A stretch of DNA of 64,000 nt from contig NZ_CP045997.1 in NCBI RefSeq assembly GCF_010233585.1, positions 692,522 to 756,521 of the forward strand, read 5' to 3'. The notes beneath the pieces are model-generated. The model worked only from the letters and a program-made list of their open reading frames with translations, was not told the DNA's origin and ran no database searches. Numbering within the stretch: the stretch's first letter is position 1; each line of letters opens with the position of its first letter. Position numbers and translations under genes: made by a program. Shown here in pieces: positions 42,245-51,688 of the stretch. The DNA is from Spirosoma endbachense. GTDB taxonomy: Bacteria > Bacteroidota > Bacteroidia > Cytophagales > Spirosomataceae.

Positions 42245-43720
42245 ATGGAAAAGATTTTAATCGTTGACGATAACAATGATATATGCCTGCTTCTCGAGCG
42301 TTTTCTGAGTAAACAGGGTTATAAAACAGCGTCGGTCCAACGGGGTGAGGACGGTCTCATACTGTTACGAAAAGAGCCGTTCGAATTGGTTATCTGTGAC
42401 TTCAAACTACCTGATATCGACGGCCTGGAAATGTTACGCCGGATAAAGGTATTACATCCAACCACAGCTGTTATTATTATTACCGGCTACTCCGATGTGC
42501 GGGTTGCCGTTCAGACGGTAAAGCATGGTGCTTATGATTATGTGACAAAGCCACTTTACCCCGACGAAATCCTTTATACAATCAAGAGTGCTCTCGAACG
42601 ACGGTTGCAGTCGCTTAACCAACCCGCTGACTCATCCGTTTCTCCAGCCGCTTCTGGCACTGCATCAGCTAAACCAACTTCCGCAAGGTCTGCCACTAAG
42701 AGTGTCATTGCACCCGACGGCAAGCGATTTATTTTTGGTAAAAGCCGGGTAGCCGAACAGCTACAGAAACACATCGACCTGATTGCTCCAACCGATATGT
42801 CAGTTATCATAACTGGCGAAACCGGAACAGGAAAGGAATTTGTAGCCAATGCTATTCACCTCAAAAGCAAACGGGGCGATAAGCCTTTTGTCGCTATTGA
42901 CTGTGGTGCACTGAGCAAAGACCTGGCTGGCAGCGAGCTGTTTGGACACGTTAAAGGCGCTTTTACGGGTGCAATGGCCGATAAAGCGGGTAGCTTCGAA
43001 TTTGCGAACGGAGGCACGTTGTTTCTAGACGAAATTGGAAACCTTTCCTACGATAATCAGATCAAATTATTACGTGTTCTACAGGAGCGTAAAATCCGTC
43101 GGATTGGTTCTAATCAGGATATTGCGGTGGATGTACGGATTATCGTTGCTACCAACGAAGATCTGCGTGAAGCCGTAAGACAGGGCCGTTTTCGGGAAGA
43201 CATTTACCATCGGATCGCAGAATTTGAAATTCACCTCGCCCCGCTGCGTGAGCGTAAGGCCGATGTCATGATCTTTGCCGAACATTTTCTGGAACTGGCT
43301 AACCAGCAACTGGAAAAAGACATTATCGGCTTCAACGACGAAGCGAAAGACAAACTGAAGGAATATTTCTGGCATGGTAACCTGCGTGAGTTGCAGAATG
43401 TTGTAAAGCGAGCCGTACTGCTGACGCAGGGTGATTATATCGAAGCGGATGTATTACCACAGGAAATTCTTTCCCCACAATATCTGACCTCCGATGCCGT
43501 AAGTGGAGCCCAGGTAAGCTATGATCCGGCCCGGCCTGGTGTTCCGGTGATCAGTCAATCGGCTGCTAATTTGAAATCTGTTTCAGAAAATGCCGAACGA
43601 GCTGCCATTTTAAAAGTTCTGGAGAAAACCGGATACAACAAAACCAAGGCTGCTGAAGTGCTGAACATTGATCGTAAGACCCTGTACAATAAGCTCAAAG
43701 CGTACGATATCCATCTATAG
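42245..43720 (+). CDS. NtrC-family sigma-54-dependent response regulator
   Basis: A 491-residue protein with a receiver domain (D52 in [12 protein letters not shown]), a Ser/Ala-rich linker (about 120-155), then an AAA+ domain with Walker [29 protein letters not shown] (the sigma-54 contact) and [13 protein letters not shown]. The C-terminal Fis-type HTH (about 445-491; [20 protein letters not shown]) is complete. It activates sigma-54 promoters when phosphorylated. It is followed by a very long palindrome. Confidence 0.95.
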   Translation: MEKILIVDDNNDICLLLERFLSKQGYKTASVQRGEDGLILLRKEPFELVICDFKLPDIDGLEMLRRIKVLHPTTAVIIITGYSDVRVAVQTVKHGAYDYVTKPLYPDEILYTIKSALERRLQSLNQPADSSVSPAASGTASAKPTSARSATKSVIAPDGKRFIFGKSRVAEQLQKHIDLIAPTDMSVIITGETGTGKEFVANAIHLKSKRGDKPFVAIDCGALSKDLAGSELFGHVKGAFTGAMADKAGSFEFANGGTLFLDEIGNLSYDNQIKLLRVLQERKIRRIGSNQDIAVDVRIIVATNEDLREAVRQGRFREDIYHRIAEFEIHLAPLRERKADVMIFAEHFLELANQQLEKDIIGFNDEAKDKLKEYFWHGNLRELQNVVKRAVLLTQGDYIEADVLPQEILSPQYLTSDAVSGAQVSYDPARPGVPVISQSAANLKSVSENAERAAILKVLEKTGYNKTKAAEVLNIDRKTLYNKLKAYDIHL

Positions 43721-43727
43721 CTTCATA

Positions 43728-43786
43728 ATTTCAGTTGTAAACTGATTGAACCAGCAATGCTGGTTCAATCAGTTTACAACTGAAAT
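43728..43786. terminator. 59-nt near-perfect palindrome (29-bp arms)
   Basis: The arms 43728-43756 and 43758-43786 are exact reverse complements around a single A. It lies between the convergent NtrC-type gene (stop 43720) and porin-like gene (stop 43793), so it would act as a bidirectional terminator. The stem is far longer than normal. Confidence 0.75.
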
Positions 43787-43792
43787 CGTCAA

Positions 43793-44437
43793 TTAATTAA
43801 AACTAAAACCTACTGATAATAGTCCTACACCGTTTTTAGCATTGCCTAATACCGTACGGGCAGCTCCGCTATTCGCAATATTTTGTAGTCCCTGTTCATA
43901 CCGGGCGCCGATAAAGGCTTTACCAAAATAGACATTCAGACCACCAGCAAGGCCATAATCAACTTTGTTGAAATTATCCCGATTGATGGCAGAGGTTCCC
44001 GTGCCAAAATCACCGTTAGAATTGACGTCTGAGTTTAGCAGGTAAGACACGTAGGGCCCCGCCTGTAATTCAACAGACTGACCTAATTTGAAGGTTGCTA
44101 AAACAGGAAGTTCCGCGTAATTGAGCCGAAACGTGTTTTTACCGTTAAACCCTAACACATTATAATCTGCCGATGCCCCTTTCGTTGTATAAAGTAACTC
44201 TGGCTGGATGGCAAAGAACTCGCCAAGGGGAGCCTGGGCAAATACACCTAAATGAAAGCCAATTCGTTCGTTCTTGTTGGTGACGCCCTGGCTATCATAG
44301 TAGAGAGAACTGGCGTTCAGACCGCCTTTAATACCGGCCCGAACACGACCCTGAGCCAATGTATCGGTGGTTGTTGATACATAGACACCAATCGTTAAAA
44401 TAGCAGCCGTAAATAAAGCATTCACTGAGCTTTTCAT
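43793..44437 (-). CDS. Outer-membrane beta-barrel (porin/PorT-like) protein
   Basis: About 214 residues from ATG 44437 (MKSSVNALFTAAILTIGVYV). The signal peptide is followed by an eight-strand-like barrel with VRAGIKGGLNASSLYYD, GFHLGVFAQAPLGEFFAIQP and LLYTTKGASADYNVL. The end GVGLLSVGFSFN has a near-terminal aromatic. Typical of Bacteroidetes small barrels of unknown role. Confidence 0.87.
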   Translation of the reverse strand: MKSSVNALFTAAILTIGVYVSTTTDTLAQGRVRAGIKGGLNASSLYYDSQGVTNKNERIGFHLGVFAQAPLGEFFAIQPELLYTTKGASADYNVLGFNGKNTFRLNYAELPVLATFKLGQSVELQAGPYVSYLLNSDVNSNGDFGTGTSAINRDNFNKVDYGLAGGLNVYFGKAFIGARYEQGLQNIANSGAARTVLGNAKNGVGLLSVGFSFN

Positions 44438-44638
44438 AGTGTTGAATGTTGGATTGTGAGGCAGGAACACGTCCTGCTTTCCTGACTTAGAGGTAAAAAT
44501 TCGTGCCAGAGTTTAACTGTACCCTACTTTATAGCCGTCTGAAGCTGTATTTCAATGGATTCAGCATTTTTACGGAGCCAGTAGGTATGTATTCACCAAT
44601 TAGGCATTTTACGTATTTTGCGGACAGTCTTCCACAGT

Positions 44639-46597
44639 ATGGGGAAGAATCCGTTCACTAGAATGAATATGGTTACCGATAGCTTATCCGATCTTCCGTT
44701 TTCCGATATGCTTAATTTATTGCCTGATGGGGTCGTGTTTCATCAGGCCGTGCGAGATGAAACAGGCATCATTGTGGACTTTCGGCTCATCTATTTTAAT
44801 AAAGCATTTGAGTCATTTGCTCCATCGCCCTATAAACGGGAACTGGGGATGTATATGCTGGGCGATAATCGGGAACAGGAAGCCATTCTGGGGCCAGCCA
44901 TGCGGCAATATGTGCAGGTGGTTGAAACGGGCGAAATGGCAACACACGTTTTTTATGATCCCAATCTGAATGCAACAATCAGTCTGAGAGCTCGAAAAAT
45001 GGGCGATGGCGTATTGGTGACATTGCGCGATATAACGGTTCAGCACAGGGCAGCTCAACAGGCCGAAATGCAGAACAAACTTCTGCATGGAATTCTGAAT
45101 ACGTCGCTGAATGGAACCGTTGTGTATGAAGCCATTCGCGATAGCCGCGGTACGATCATTGATTTTCGATTTCGACTATATAATCAGACTGCCCGAAAAG
45201 ATATTCTGGAACGTATCGGTAGAGACATTGCCGATCACACATTGCTGAGTATCTATCCCGACTCACACATAACGGGTATGTTCGGGCTGTATGCGCGAGT
45301 AACAGAAACTGGCGAATCGGTACGTACTGAACATTATTTTCCCTCCGTAAATACCTGGTATGATGTTGCTATCGCCAAGCTGGATGATGGTTGCGTCGTT
45401 ACCTTTATCGATATCAGCCAATTAAAAAAGGCTTCAAGGCAGGCCGAAGATCAGGCCGAATTTGTGAGTAAGCTGCTGGATGGGTCATTGAATGGCCTTG
45501 TTTCTCTTGATCCTGTTCGGGGAAATGGGCACTTAACCGATTTGCGCATATTATCGGCTAATCGAGCCGCCGAAGTTTTCTTTCAGCGAAATCAGACCGA
45601 GGTTGTGGGACGCGGGTTGCTGGAGCTATACCCCGAAAGTGTGGAAATGGGCCTCTGGACCATGTTTGAGCAGGTACTGAAGGCCAGACAGGCTGAACGT
45701 GTGGAAGCCTATTTGCAAACTGACAAAGCCGAACTCTGGCTTGATGTGTCAGCAACCCCTCGCGATGGAGACGGACTCGTTGTCTCATTCATCAATATTA
45801 CAGAGCGAAAAAAAGCCGAACGGCATACTGGTACCTTAATTCAGGAGCTTCAGAAGACAAATAACAATCTGGAACAATTTGCCTATGTGGCCAGCCATGA
45901 TTTGCAGGAGCCGTTGCGAAAGGTAGTGTCTTTTGGCGATATGCTGCGAAATCAATATGCTGATACACTGGGAGCCAATGGGGCTGATATGATCAACCGC
46001 ATGCAGTCGGCGGCCTTCCGGATGCAAATTCTTATTAAAGACTTGCTGGCCTACTCCCATGTGGCTAACGCCAGAGAAGCATTTAACGAGGTAGACCTTA
46101 ATCAGCTTGTTGCTGAAGTAATCAATGATCTGGAATTAGTCATTCTGGATAAGAAAGCAAACCTGGTGACAGGTGCATTGCCTACGGTTAATGGAGATAC
46201 CAGTCAGTTACGCCAGCTTTTTCAGAACCTGATTAGTAACGGGCTAAAATTTAGCCGGACAGATGTGGTGCCACACGTACAGATCATGGCCGATCTGGTA
46301 CGAGGACGCGAGGTGACCCGGCCTGATGGAACGAATCTATTGCCAGAATCTCTGGCAAATCGGGGCTTTCACCGGATTCAGGTACTCGATAATGGGATTG
46401 GATTTGACCAGCAATATGCCGAGCGAATCTTTCAGCTTTTTCAGCGATTGCATACCCGATCTCAATTTACCGGAACGGGTATTGGCTTGTCCATCGTTCA
46501 GAAAGTAGTAGAAAACCACCAGGGTTTTATTCGTGCAGAGGGTCGGCCCAATGAAGGATCAACTTTCGTTGTTTTGTTGCCTATTAAAACTCTATAG
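44639..46597 (+). CDS. Multi-PAS sensor histidine kinase
   Basis: About 652 residues from ATG 44639. Three PAS-like domains (about 20-135, 140-260 and 265-385) share NLLPDGVVFHQAVRDETG and NGTVVYEAIRDSRGTIIDFR. A HisKA domain (LEQFAYVASHDLQEPLRKVV) is followed by an ATPase with LISNGLKFS, DNGIGFDQQYAERIF and TGTGIGLSIVQKVVENH. No membrane segment, so a cytoplasmic sensor. The earlier TTG at 44618 is possible. Its next gene codes an Rcp1-like regulator, a typical partner. Confidence 0.9.
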   Translation: MGKNPFTRMNMVTDSLSDLPFSDMLNLLPDGVVFHQAVRDETGIIVDFRLIYFNKAFESFAPSPYKRELGMYMLGDNREQEAILGPAMRQYVQVVETGEMATHVFYDPNLNATISLRARKMGDGVLVTLRDITVQHRAAQQAEMQNKLLHGILNTSLNGTVVYEAIRDSRGTIIDFRFRLYNQTARKDILERIGRDIADHTLLSIYPDSHITGMFGLYARVTETGESVRTEHYFPSVNTWYDVAIAKLDDGCVVTFIDISQLKKASRQAEDQAEFVSKLLDGSLNGLVSLDPVRGNGHLTDLRILSANRAAEVFFQRNQTEVVGRGLLELYPESVEMGLWTMFEQVLKARQAERVEAYLQTDKAELWLDVSATPRDGDGLVVSFINITERKKAERHTGTLIQELQKTNNNLEQFAYVASHDLQEPLRKVVSFGDMLRNQYADTLGANGADMINRMQSAAFRMQILIKDLLAYSHVANAREAFNEVDLNQLVAEVINDLELVILDKKANLVTGALPTVNGDTSQLRQLFQNLISNGLKFSRTDVVPHVQIMADLVRGREVTRPDGTNLLPESLANRGFHRIQVLDNGIGFDQQYAERIFQLFQRLHTRSQFTGTGIGLSIVQKVVENHQGFIRAEGRPNEGSTFVVLLPIKTL

Positions 46598-46751
46598 TTA
46601 GCAGATTTTTTTTATTTTTGACCAATTTACCTGCGTAGAATAGTGTGTACCTTCCTACTTACAGACTTGAGTGTGCGATCAGCCTGTTAAGCTGGTTGAA
46701 AAGGATGTAATTGAACGTAAATAACCGTAACTGCTTAACTTAATTGATTGT

Positions 46752-47192
46752 ATGCACCGAAAGTCTATTGTGATGACTATTCTTATTGCCGACGATGATG
46801 CCGATGATCGTATGTTTCTCGAACAAGCGATGCGGCAGAATGGTTATAATCAGGCAATTGAGTTCGTTGAAGATGGCGAACAACTGATGGAATATCTGAG
46901 GCAGCAAGGACGTTATAATGAGCAGAACGCACCCTGGCCCAATTTGTTGATTCTGGACCTGAATATGCCTCGTAAAAACGGGTTTCAGGCGCTTAGCGAA
47001 ATTAAAGATGATCCGAAGCTTCGTCGTTTGCCCGTAATCGTTATGACAACATCCTCAACCGACGAAGATGTGATTAAAACGTATAACCTGGGCGTTAACT
47101 CGTTTGTGACAAAGCCCTTTAACTTTAATCGGCTGGTCGAAATGATAGGGGCACTTAAAGCCTACTGGATGGATACCGTTAAATTGCCCTAG
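46752..47192 (+). CDS. Rcp1-type response regulator
   Basis: A 146-residue protein (or 139 residues from ATG 46773, MTILIADDDADDRMFLEQAM). Receiver domain with DDDADDR, LLILDLNMPRKNGFQAL, VIVMTTSSTDEDVIKTYN and NSFVTKPFNFNRLVEM. Rcp1-type regulators are phosphorylated by PAS/phytochrome-type kinases such as the one encoded upstream. Confidence 0.9.
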   Translation: MHRKSIVMTILIADDDADDRMFLEQAMRQNGYNQAIEFVEDGEQLMEYLRQQGRYNEQNAPWPNLLILDLNMPRKNGFQALSEIKDDPKLRRLPVIVMTTSSTDEDVIKTYNLGVNSFVTKPFNFNRLVEMIGALKAYWMDTVKLP

Positions 47193-47278
47193 TAGACTCA
47201 AACAGTTTTCTGTTTGCTTAATGGCTAAATTTAACGTTGCATTATAATTGAAAACTGTGGGTTATTGCCCAAAAGTAT

Positions 47279-48754
47279 ATGACTGCTGAATCTACTCTCA
47301 ACGTTTCTGTAAAAAATGATACTATCCGCGTTCTCCTGATTGAAGACGACGAGGACGATTACATGTTAACCCGTGCACTGGTGTCGGCGCGGGAAAATGG
47401 AAATATTAAGCTGGACTGGGTCGACAGTTATGAACGGGGGCTGGAAGCGCTAAAACAGAACGACCATGATGTCTACCTGGTCGATTATCGATTAGGGCAT
47501 CATACCGGGATTCACCTCATTCAGGAAGCTTTTCGATTAGGTTGCCGGGCCCCAATGATTCTGCTGACGGGGCAGGATGATTTGACGGTCGACCAGTCGG
47601 CTCTCGAACTCGGTGCCGCCGATTATCTGGTGAAGGGGCGTATCGACGCTCAACTGCTTGGGCGCAGTATTCGCTATGCACTTCGACAGGCCAGCGTTCT
47701 GGCCGAGGTTGCCGAGAAGGAAAACAAATACCGGTCACTTTTCGAGCGTTCAATTGATGCGATTTTCGTAGCCGATGAACAACTTCATTTTCAGGATGCT
47801 AACCCATCCGTTGAGCGCCTGCTGGGCTACAGCCGCGATGAGCTGCGTAAACTGAACCCCGCCCGGCTTTTTGCCGATCTGAACTTTCTGCGGGAGTTAC
47901 GCTTCAACGTCCGTGAGCATGGCCAGATCAAGGACTTTGAAACGACACTGATCAGCAAAAGCGGTCGGAAGCGAATTTGCCTGATTTCGGTCTGGGCGGT
48001 TGAAGATAGAGCCGGTTTACCCGAATGGTACCAGGGCATTGTCCGCGATATTACGGATCAGAAACGGGCACAACAGGATCTGATTCTGGCCGAGAAGTTG
48101 ACCATGACCGGCAAAATTGCGCGTAGTATTGCCCACGAGGTCCGTAATCCACTGACCAATTTAAGCCTCGCTCTGGAACAGCTCAAAGATGAGCTGGAGA
48201 TGGACAATGAGTATGTAACGATGTTTACCGATATTATCGGGCGGAACGTAGATCGCATCGGGCAACTCATCACCGAAATGCTTAACTCCTCCAAACCACG
48301 TGAACTCGAACGTCGTCGGCAGGATTTCAACGCAGTTGTAAAGGCAACCCTACAACTTATCAGCGACCGTATTAAACTCAAACGGATGCGGCTTGAGGTG
48401 CATTTTGCAACGGATGACTGTACGGCGTTACTGGATAGGGAGCAGGTGAAAACGGCACTGCTTAACATTCTTGTCAACGCGGTTGAAGCGATGGAAGAAG
48501 GCAAAGGAATGCTGGTTGTAAAAACCTATAGTACTGAAGATAACCGGGTTTATGTGGAAGTGATGGATAATGGCGGAGGGATTACCGAAGCCGACCGTAA
48601 GCGACTATTTGATCCATTTTTTACCGGTAAATCGGGCGGTATGGGCCTTGGTCTGACGGCCACACAGAATATCATCAACAGCCATAAAGGCTCCATTGAA
48701 GTGGATAGTCAGGTAGGGCAGGGAACGACCTTCCGGCTGTATTTCCCGAAGTAA
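47279..48754 (+). CDS. REC-PAS hybrid histidine kinase
   Basis: A 491-residue protein with an N-terminal receiver (VLLIEDDEDDYMLTRALVSA, DVYLVDYRLGHHTGIHLI), a PAS domain (about 145-260; KYRSLFERSIDAIFVADEQL), then HisKA with GKIARSIAHEVRNPLTNLSL and an ATPase (MDNGGGITEADRKRLFDPFF, GGMGLGLTATQNI). The receiver lies ahead of the kinase, so it may receive signals from the regulator and kinase encoded upstream. It may phosphorylate the NtrC-type protein, because it has an NtrB-like His box (HEVRNP). Confidence 0.9.
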   Translation: MTAESTLNVSVKNDTIRVLLIEDDEDDYMLTRALVSARENGNIKLDWVDSYERGLEALKQNDHDVYLVDYRLGHHTGIHLIQEAFRLGCRAPMILLTGQDDLTVDQSALELGAADYLVKGRIDAQLLGRSIRYALRQASVLAEVAEKENKYRSLFERSIDAIFVADEQLHFQDANPSVERLLGYSRDELRKLNPARLFADLNFLRELRFNVREHGQIKDFETTLISKSGRKRICLISVWAVEDRAGLPEWYQGIVRDITDQKRAQQDLILAEKLTMTGKIARSIAHEVRNPLTNLSLALEQLKDELEMDNEYVTMFTDIIGRNVDRIGQLITEMLNSSKPRELERRRQDFNAVVKATLQLISDRIKLKRMRLEVHFATDDCTALLDREQVKTALLNILVNAVEAMEEGKGMLVVKTYSTEDNRVYVEVMDNGGGITEADRKRLFDPFFTGKSGGMGLGLTATQNIINSHKGSIEVDSQVGQGTTFRLYFPK

Positions 48755-48802
48755 TTTCGCTTCTCTTTTGTGTCCGCTTTTTAGTTCCTGCGCGATTCCC
48801 CT

Positions 48803-49534
48803 CTATTTTCCTGAAATGAAACGGTATAGGTAAGGCGCTTTATGCGCTCCGCCCCTGTATTGTTTGTCGAGCCGCTCCAGAATACTCAGACCAAGCATTT
48901 TTCGCTGAAAGCTTGACCGATGCAACGACTGCCCCAGAATAGTTTCATAGAGACTTTGGAGGTCGTTCATCGTGAAAGTTTCGGGAAGCAAATTGAAGCC
49001 AATCAGCTTCCGGTCGAGGTCAGCTCGCAGCGTGTCCAGCGCTTTTAAAACGATAGTCTGGTGATCGAGCATCAGTGTAGGTAAGGCAGCCAGATCGTAC
49101 CAGGTACAACTATCGGAAAGCAAATCCGGAACAGGCACTGCCTTTGTAAAATCAACGAGCGCATAGTACCCCACCGTAACAAATCGGCCCAGCAACCAAT
49201 GGCTGTCGACGGGTTCCAGACCCTTGCCTGCCATGATTGCGCGTAAAGGGGTAGGGTCATGACGGTTTAGGTCACCGAACGTATAGAACTGCTCCAGGTA
49301 AATATCATGCAAACCCGTTCGTTCGGCGAGTACGCGCCTGGAGGCATCATTTACATTTTCACCCTCTCGAATAAAACCACCCGGTAGGGCAAACAGGCTC
49401 GTATTTCGATACTCCAGCAATAAGATTTTCAGTTGGTTATCATGAAAGCCGAAAATCACGCAGTCGATGGCCAGACCCGGTAAGAAACCGGCTCCATCTG
49501 ATCTGCTTTCTTCCGGAATAAGTTGATCGTTCAT
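48803..49534 (-). CDS. Nudix-domain transcriptional regulator (NrtR/AraR-like)
   Basis: A 243-residue protein. The N-terminal Nudix fold (about 20-150) shows FALPGGFIREGENVNDASRR and VLAERTGL, a Nudix box in which the RE and final E positions are V and R, so hydrolysis is unlikely. A C-terminal winged helix (about 170-240) has TMNDLQSLYETILGQSLHRS and GLSILERL. This combination is known for Bacteroidetes sugar and NAD regulators (NrtR, BT0354-type AraR). The operator targets are unknown; it is convergent with the REC-PAS kinase gene. Confidence 0.87.
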   Translation of the reverse strand: MNDQLIPEESRSDGAGFLPGLAIDCVIFGFHDNQLKILLLEYRNTSLFALPGGFIREGENVNDASRRVLAERTGLHDIYLEQFYTFGDLNRHDPTPLRAIMAGKGLEPVDSHWLLGRFVTVGYYALVDFTKAVPVPDLLSDSCTWYDLAALPTLMLDHQTIVLKALDTLRADLDRKLIGFNLLPETFTMNDLQSLYETILGQSLHRSSFQRKMLGLSILERLDKQYRGGAHKAPYLYRFISGK

Positions 49535-49729
49535 ACTGTCAGAATTCTAGCCACAAATAACAGAAAATTTGGTGATCTCAATTTAAGCGATTATTATTGT
49601 CTCATTATGCTACAATAATAAGCCAATAACAGACACAGGGATGATTTTTACCAGTAATTAACCCTGACTAACTGATTCCCTAAGAAAATTGTCTACTAAG
49701 TCCTGCTAATTACCCTTATCCGATTTGTC

Positions 49730-51355
49730 ATGAAAATCCCTTTTATCGCGTTGCTTGCTATGCAGCTAACAGTAGCGGCAATTGCTCAATCAAACAATGA
49801 AGCCCCTCAGGCCAAAACCGCCAACGGCACCGTAGAGGGTACTACTGAACAAAGCGGGATTCGCTCATTCAAAGGAATTCCGTTTGCACAACCGCCTGTC
49901 GGTGAGTTACGTTGGAAAGAGCCGCAGCCCGCAAAAAACTGGCAGGGAGTTCGTCCTGCTAAAAAATTTGGGCCCCGTGCTATGCAGCTTGCTCTTTTTG
50001 GCGATATGGGCTTCCGGTCGGACGGTATGAGCGAAGATTGTCTTTACCTGAATGTATGGACACCCGCCAAATCGGCCAAAGAACGACTACCGGTGTTGGT
50101 TTACTTTTATGGGGGTGGCTTTATGGCTGGCGATGGTTCAGAGCCACGCTATGATGGTGAGAGTATGGCCCGTAAAGGCATCGTTACGCTTACCGTGAAC
50201 TACCGCCTGGGCTTATTTGGGTTCTTTGCCCACCCTGAATTAACAAAAGAATCGCCACATCGGGCATCCGGTAACTATGGCTATCTCGATCAGAATGCTG
50301 CTTTGCGTTGGGTACAACAAAATATTGAAGCGTTTGGAGGAGACCCTAAAAAAGTAACGATTGCTGGTGAGTCCGCCGGTTCGGTCTCGGTCAGCGCTCA
50401 GATGGTATCACCCTTGTCGAAAGGCCTGATTGCTGGTGCTATTGGTGAAAGCGGTTCACTACTCGGCACATTGCCGCCTGCTCCGCTTTCCGAAGGAGAG
50501 AAAAACGGTGTTGAGTTCGCCACGAGTGTCGGGGCAAAATCGCTGGTCGATTTACGGGCGATGCAAGCTGACAAACTGCTCGAAGCAACCGCTAAGGTTC
50601 CTTTCGGCCGCTTCTCGGCTACGGTCGATGGATACTTTTTTCCAAAGCCACCATCCCAGCTTTTTGCCGCTGGTGAACAGGCTCATGTTCCATTACTGGC
50701 TGGCTGGAATTCGGAGGAAATGAACGCACGGGTTGTGCTGGGACAGGAAAAGCCAACCCCCGAAAACTATACAAAAGCGGTGCAGAAACTGTATGGCGAA
50801 CAGGCCAGTGAAGTTTTAAAACTATATTCGGGCACAACCGAAGATGAAATCATACAGGCGGCTACTGATCTGGCCAGCGACCGGTTTATTGGCTATAGCA
50901 CCTGGAAATGGGCTGATATTCAGAGTAAAACGGGCGGAAAACCGGTATATCGTTATCTCTACTCACGCCCAAGACCGGCTATGACACCCGAAATGGGTAA
51001 TGCGGCCCCAGGTCTGGCGGGTGGTGTTGTCAAGAGCGATGCCCCTGCTGCCAAAGCGCCACCTGCTCGTGGAGCCGTGCATTCGGCGGAGATCGAGTAT
51101 GCCATGGGCAATCTGGCCACGAACAAAGTATATGCCTGGACACCTGACGATTATAAAGTGTCGGAGGTAATGCAGAACTATTTTGCCAACTTCATAAAAA
51201 CGGGTAATCCGAACGGTTCTGGTTTGCCAACCTGGTCGGCAGTTACGAATGGAAATGCGGTTCCGGTTATGCACATCGACGTAACAACCCGGCAGGAGCC
51301 TGAACAGAAAAGAGGGCGTTATTTATTCCTCGACCCGCTTTACAACAAGCAATAG
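49730..51355 (+). CDS. Secreted type-B carboxylesterase
   Basis: A 541-residue protein. The signal peptide ends VAAIAQ. The oxyanion motif is FYGGGF (near 127-131), the nucleophile elbow GESAGS contains S215, and the acidic and His residues are likely in VPLLAGWNSEEM and HSAEIEYAMGN. SEDCLYLNVWTP is diagnostic. It hydrolyses carboxylic esters; the periplasmic or outer location follows from the signal. The gene stands alone. Confidence 0.92.
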   Translation: MKIPFIALLAMQLTVAAIAQSNNEAPQAKTANGTVEGTTEQSGIRSFKGIPFAQPPVGELRWKEPQPAKNWQGVRPAKKFGPRAMQLALFGDMGFRSDGMSEDCLYLNVWTPAKSAKERLPVLVYFYGGGFMAGDGSEPRYDGESMARKGIVTLTVNYRLGLFGFFAHPELTKESPHRASGNYGYLDQNAALRWVQQNIEAFGGDPKKVTIAGESAGSVSVSAQMVSPLSKGLIAGAIGESGSLLGTLPPAPLSEGEKNGVEFATSVGAKSLVDLRAMQADKLLEATAKVPFGRFSATVDGYFFPKPPSQLFAAGEQAHVPLLAGWNSEEMNARVVLGQEKPTPENYTKAVQKLYGEQASEVLKLYSGTTEDEIIQAATDLASDRFIGYSTWKWADIQSKTGGKPVYRYLYSRPRPAMTPEMGNAAPGLAGGVVKSDAPAAKAPPARGAVHSAEIEYAMGNLATNKVYAWTPDDYKVSEVMQNYFANFIKTGNPNGSGLPTWSAVTNGNAVPVMHIDVTTRQEPEQKRGRYLFLDPLYNKQ

Positions 51356-51688
51356 ACAGATACAGGCTTCGGTCTGAGGTTCAGTTTATAGTCCTTTACA
51401 ATTTAGTCCCGCAGTAGCTACGTCTTTGACAGGCGTATGCTATTGTGGGACTTTGTTTTAGGGAATAGGAGCATTATCCATCCGGAAATTATAACGCAGA
51501 ACATAGCGATTGACGATTACTCAACTTGGTAATAGTGGACTTGAAGAGCATCGCATAAAAATAATTGGACTTTACTTTTATTAAATAATAAGTTACCAAA
51601 AATAATATTTAGGAAATTATAGTTTTATTATATTGCGTAGTAAGTCCTATTTTTGATCCGATTTTAGTTCATTTTATCCCCCTATTTG
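51356..51688. promoter_or_regulatory. Intergenic region upstream of the exopolysaccharide genes
   Basis: No gene recognised. It should carry the promoter for the Wzi gene; AT-rich text at 51540-51660 fits but no clear box was assigned. Confidence 0.4.
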
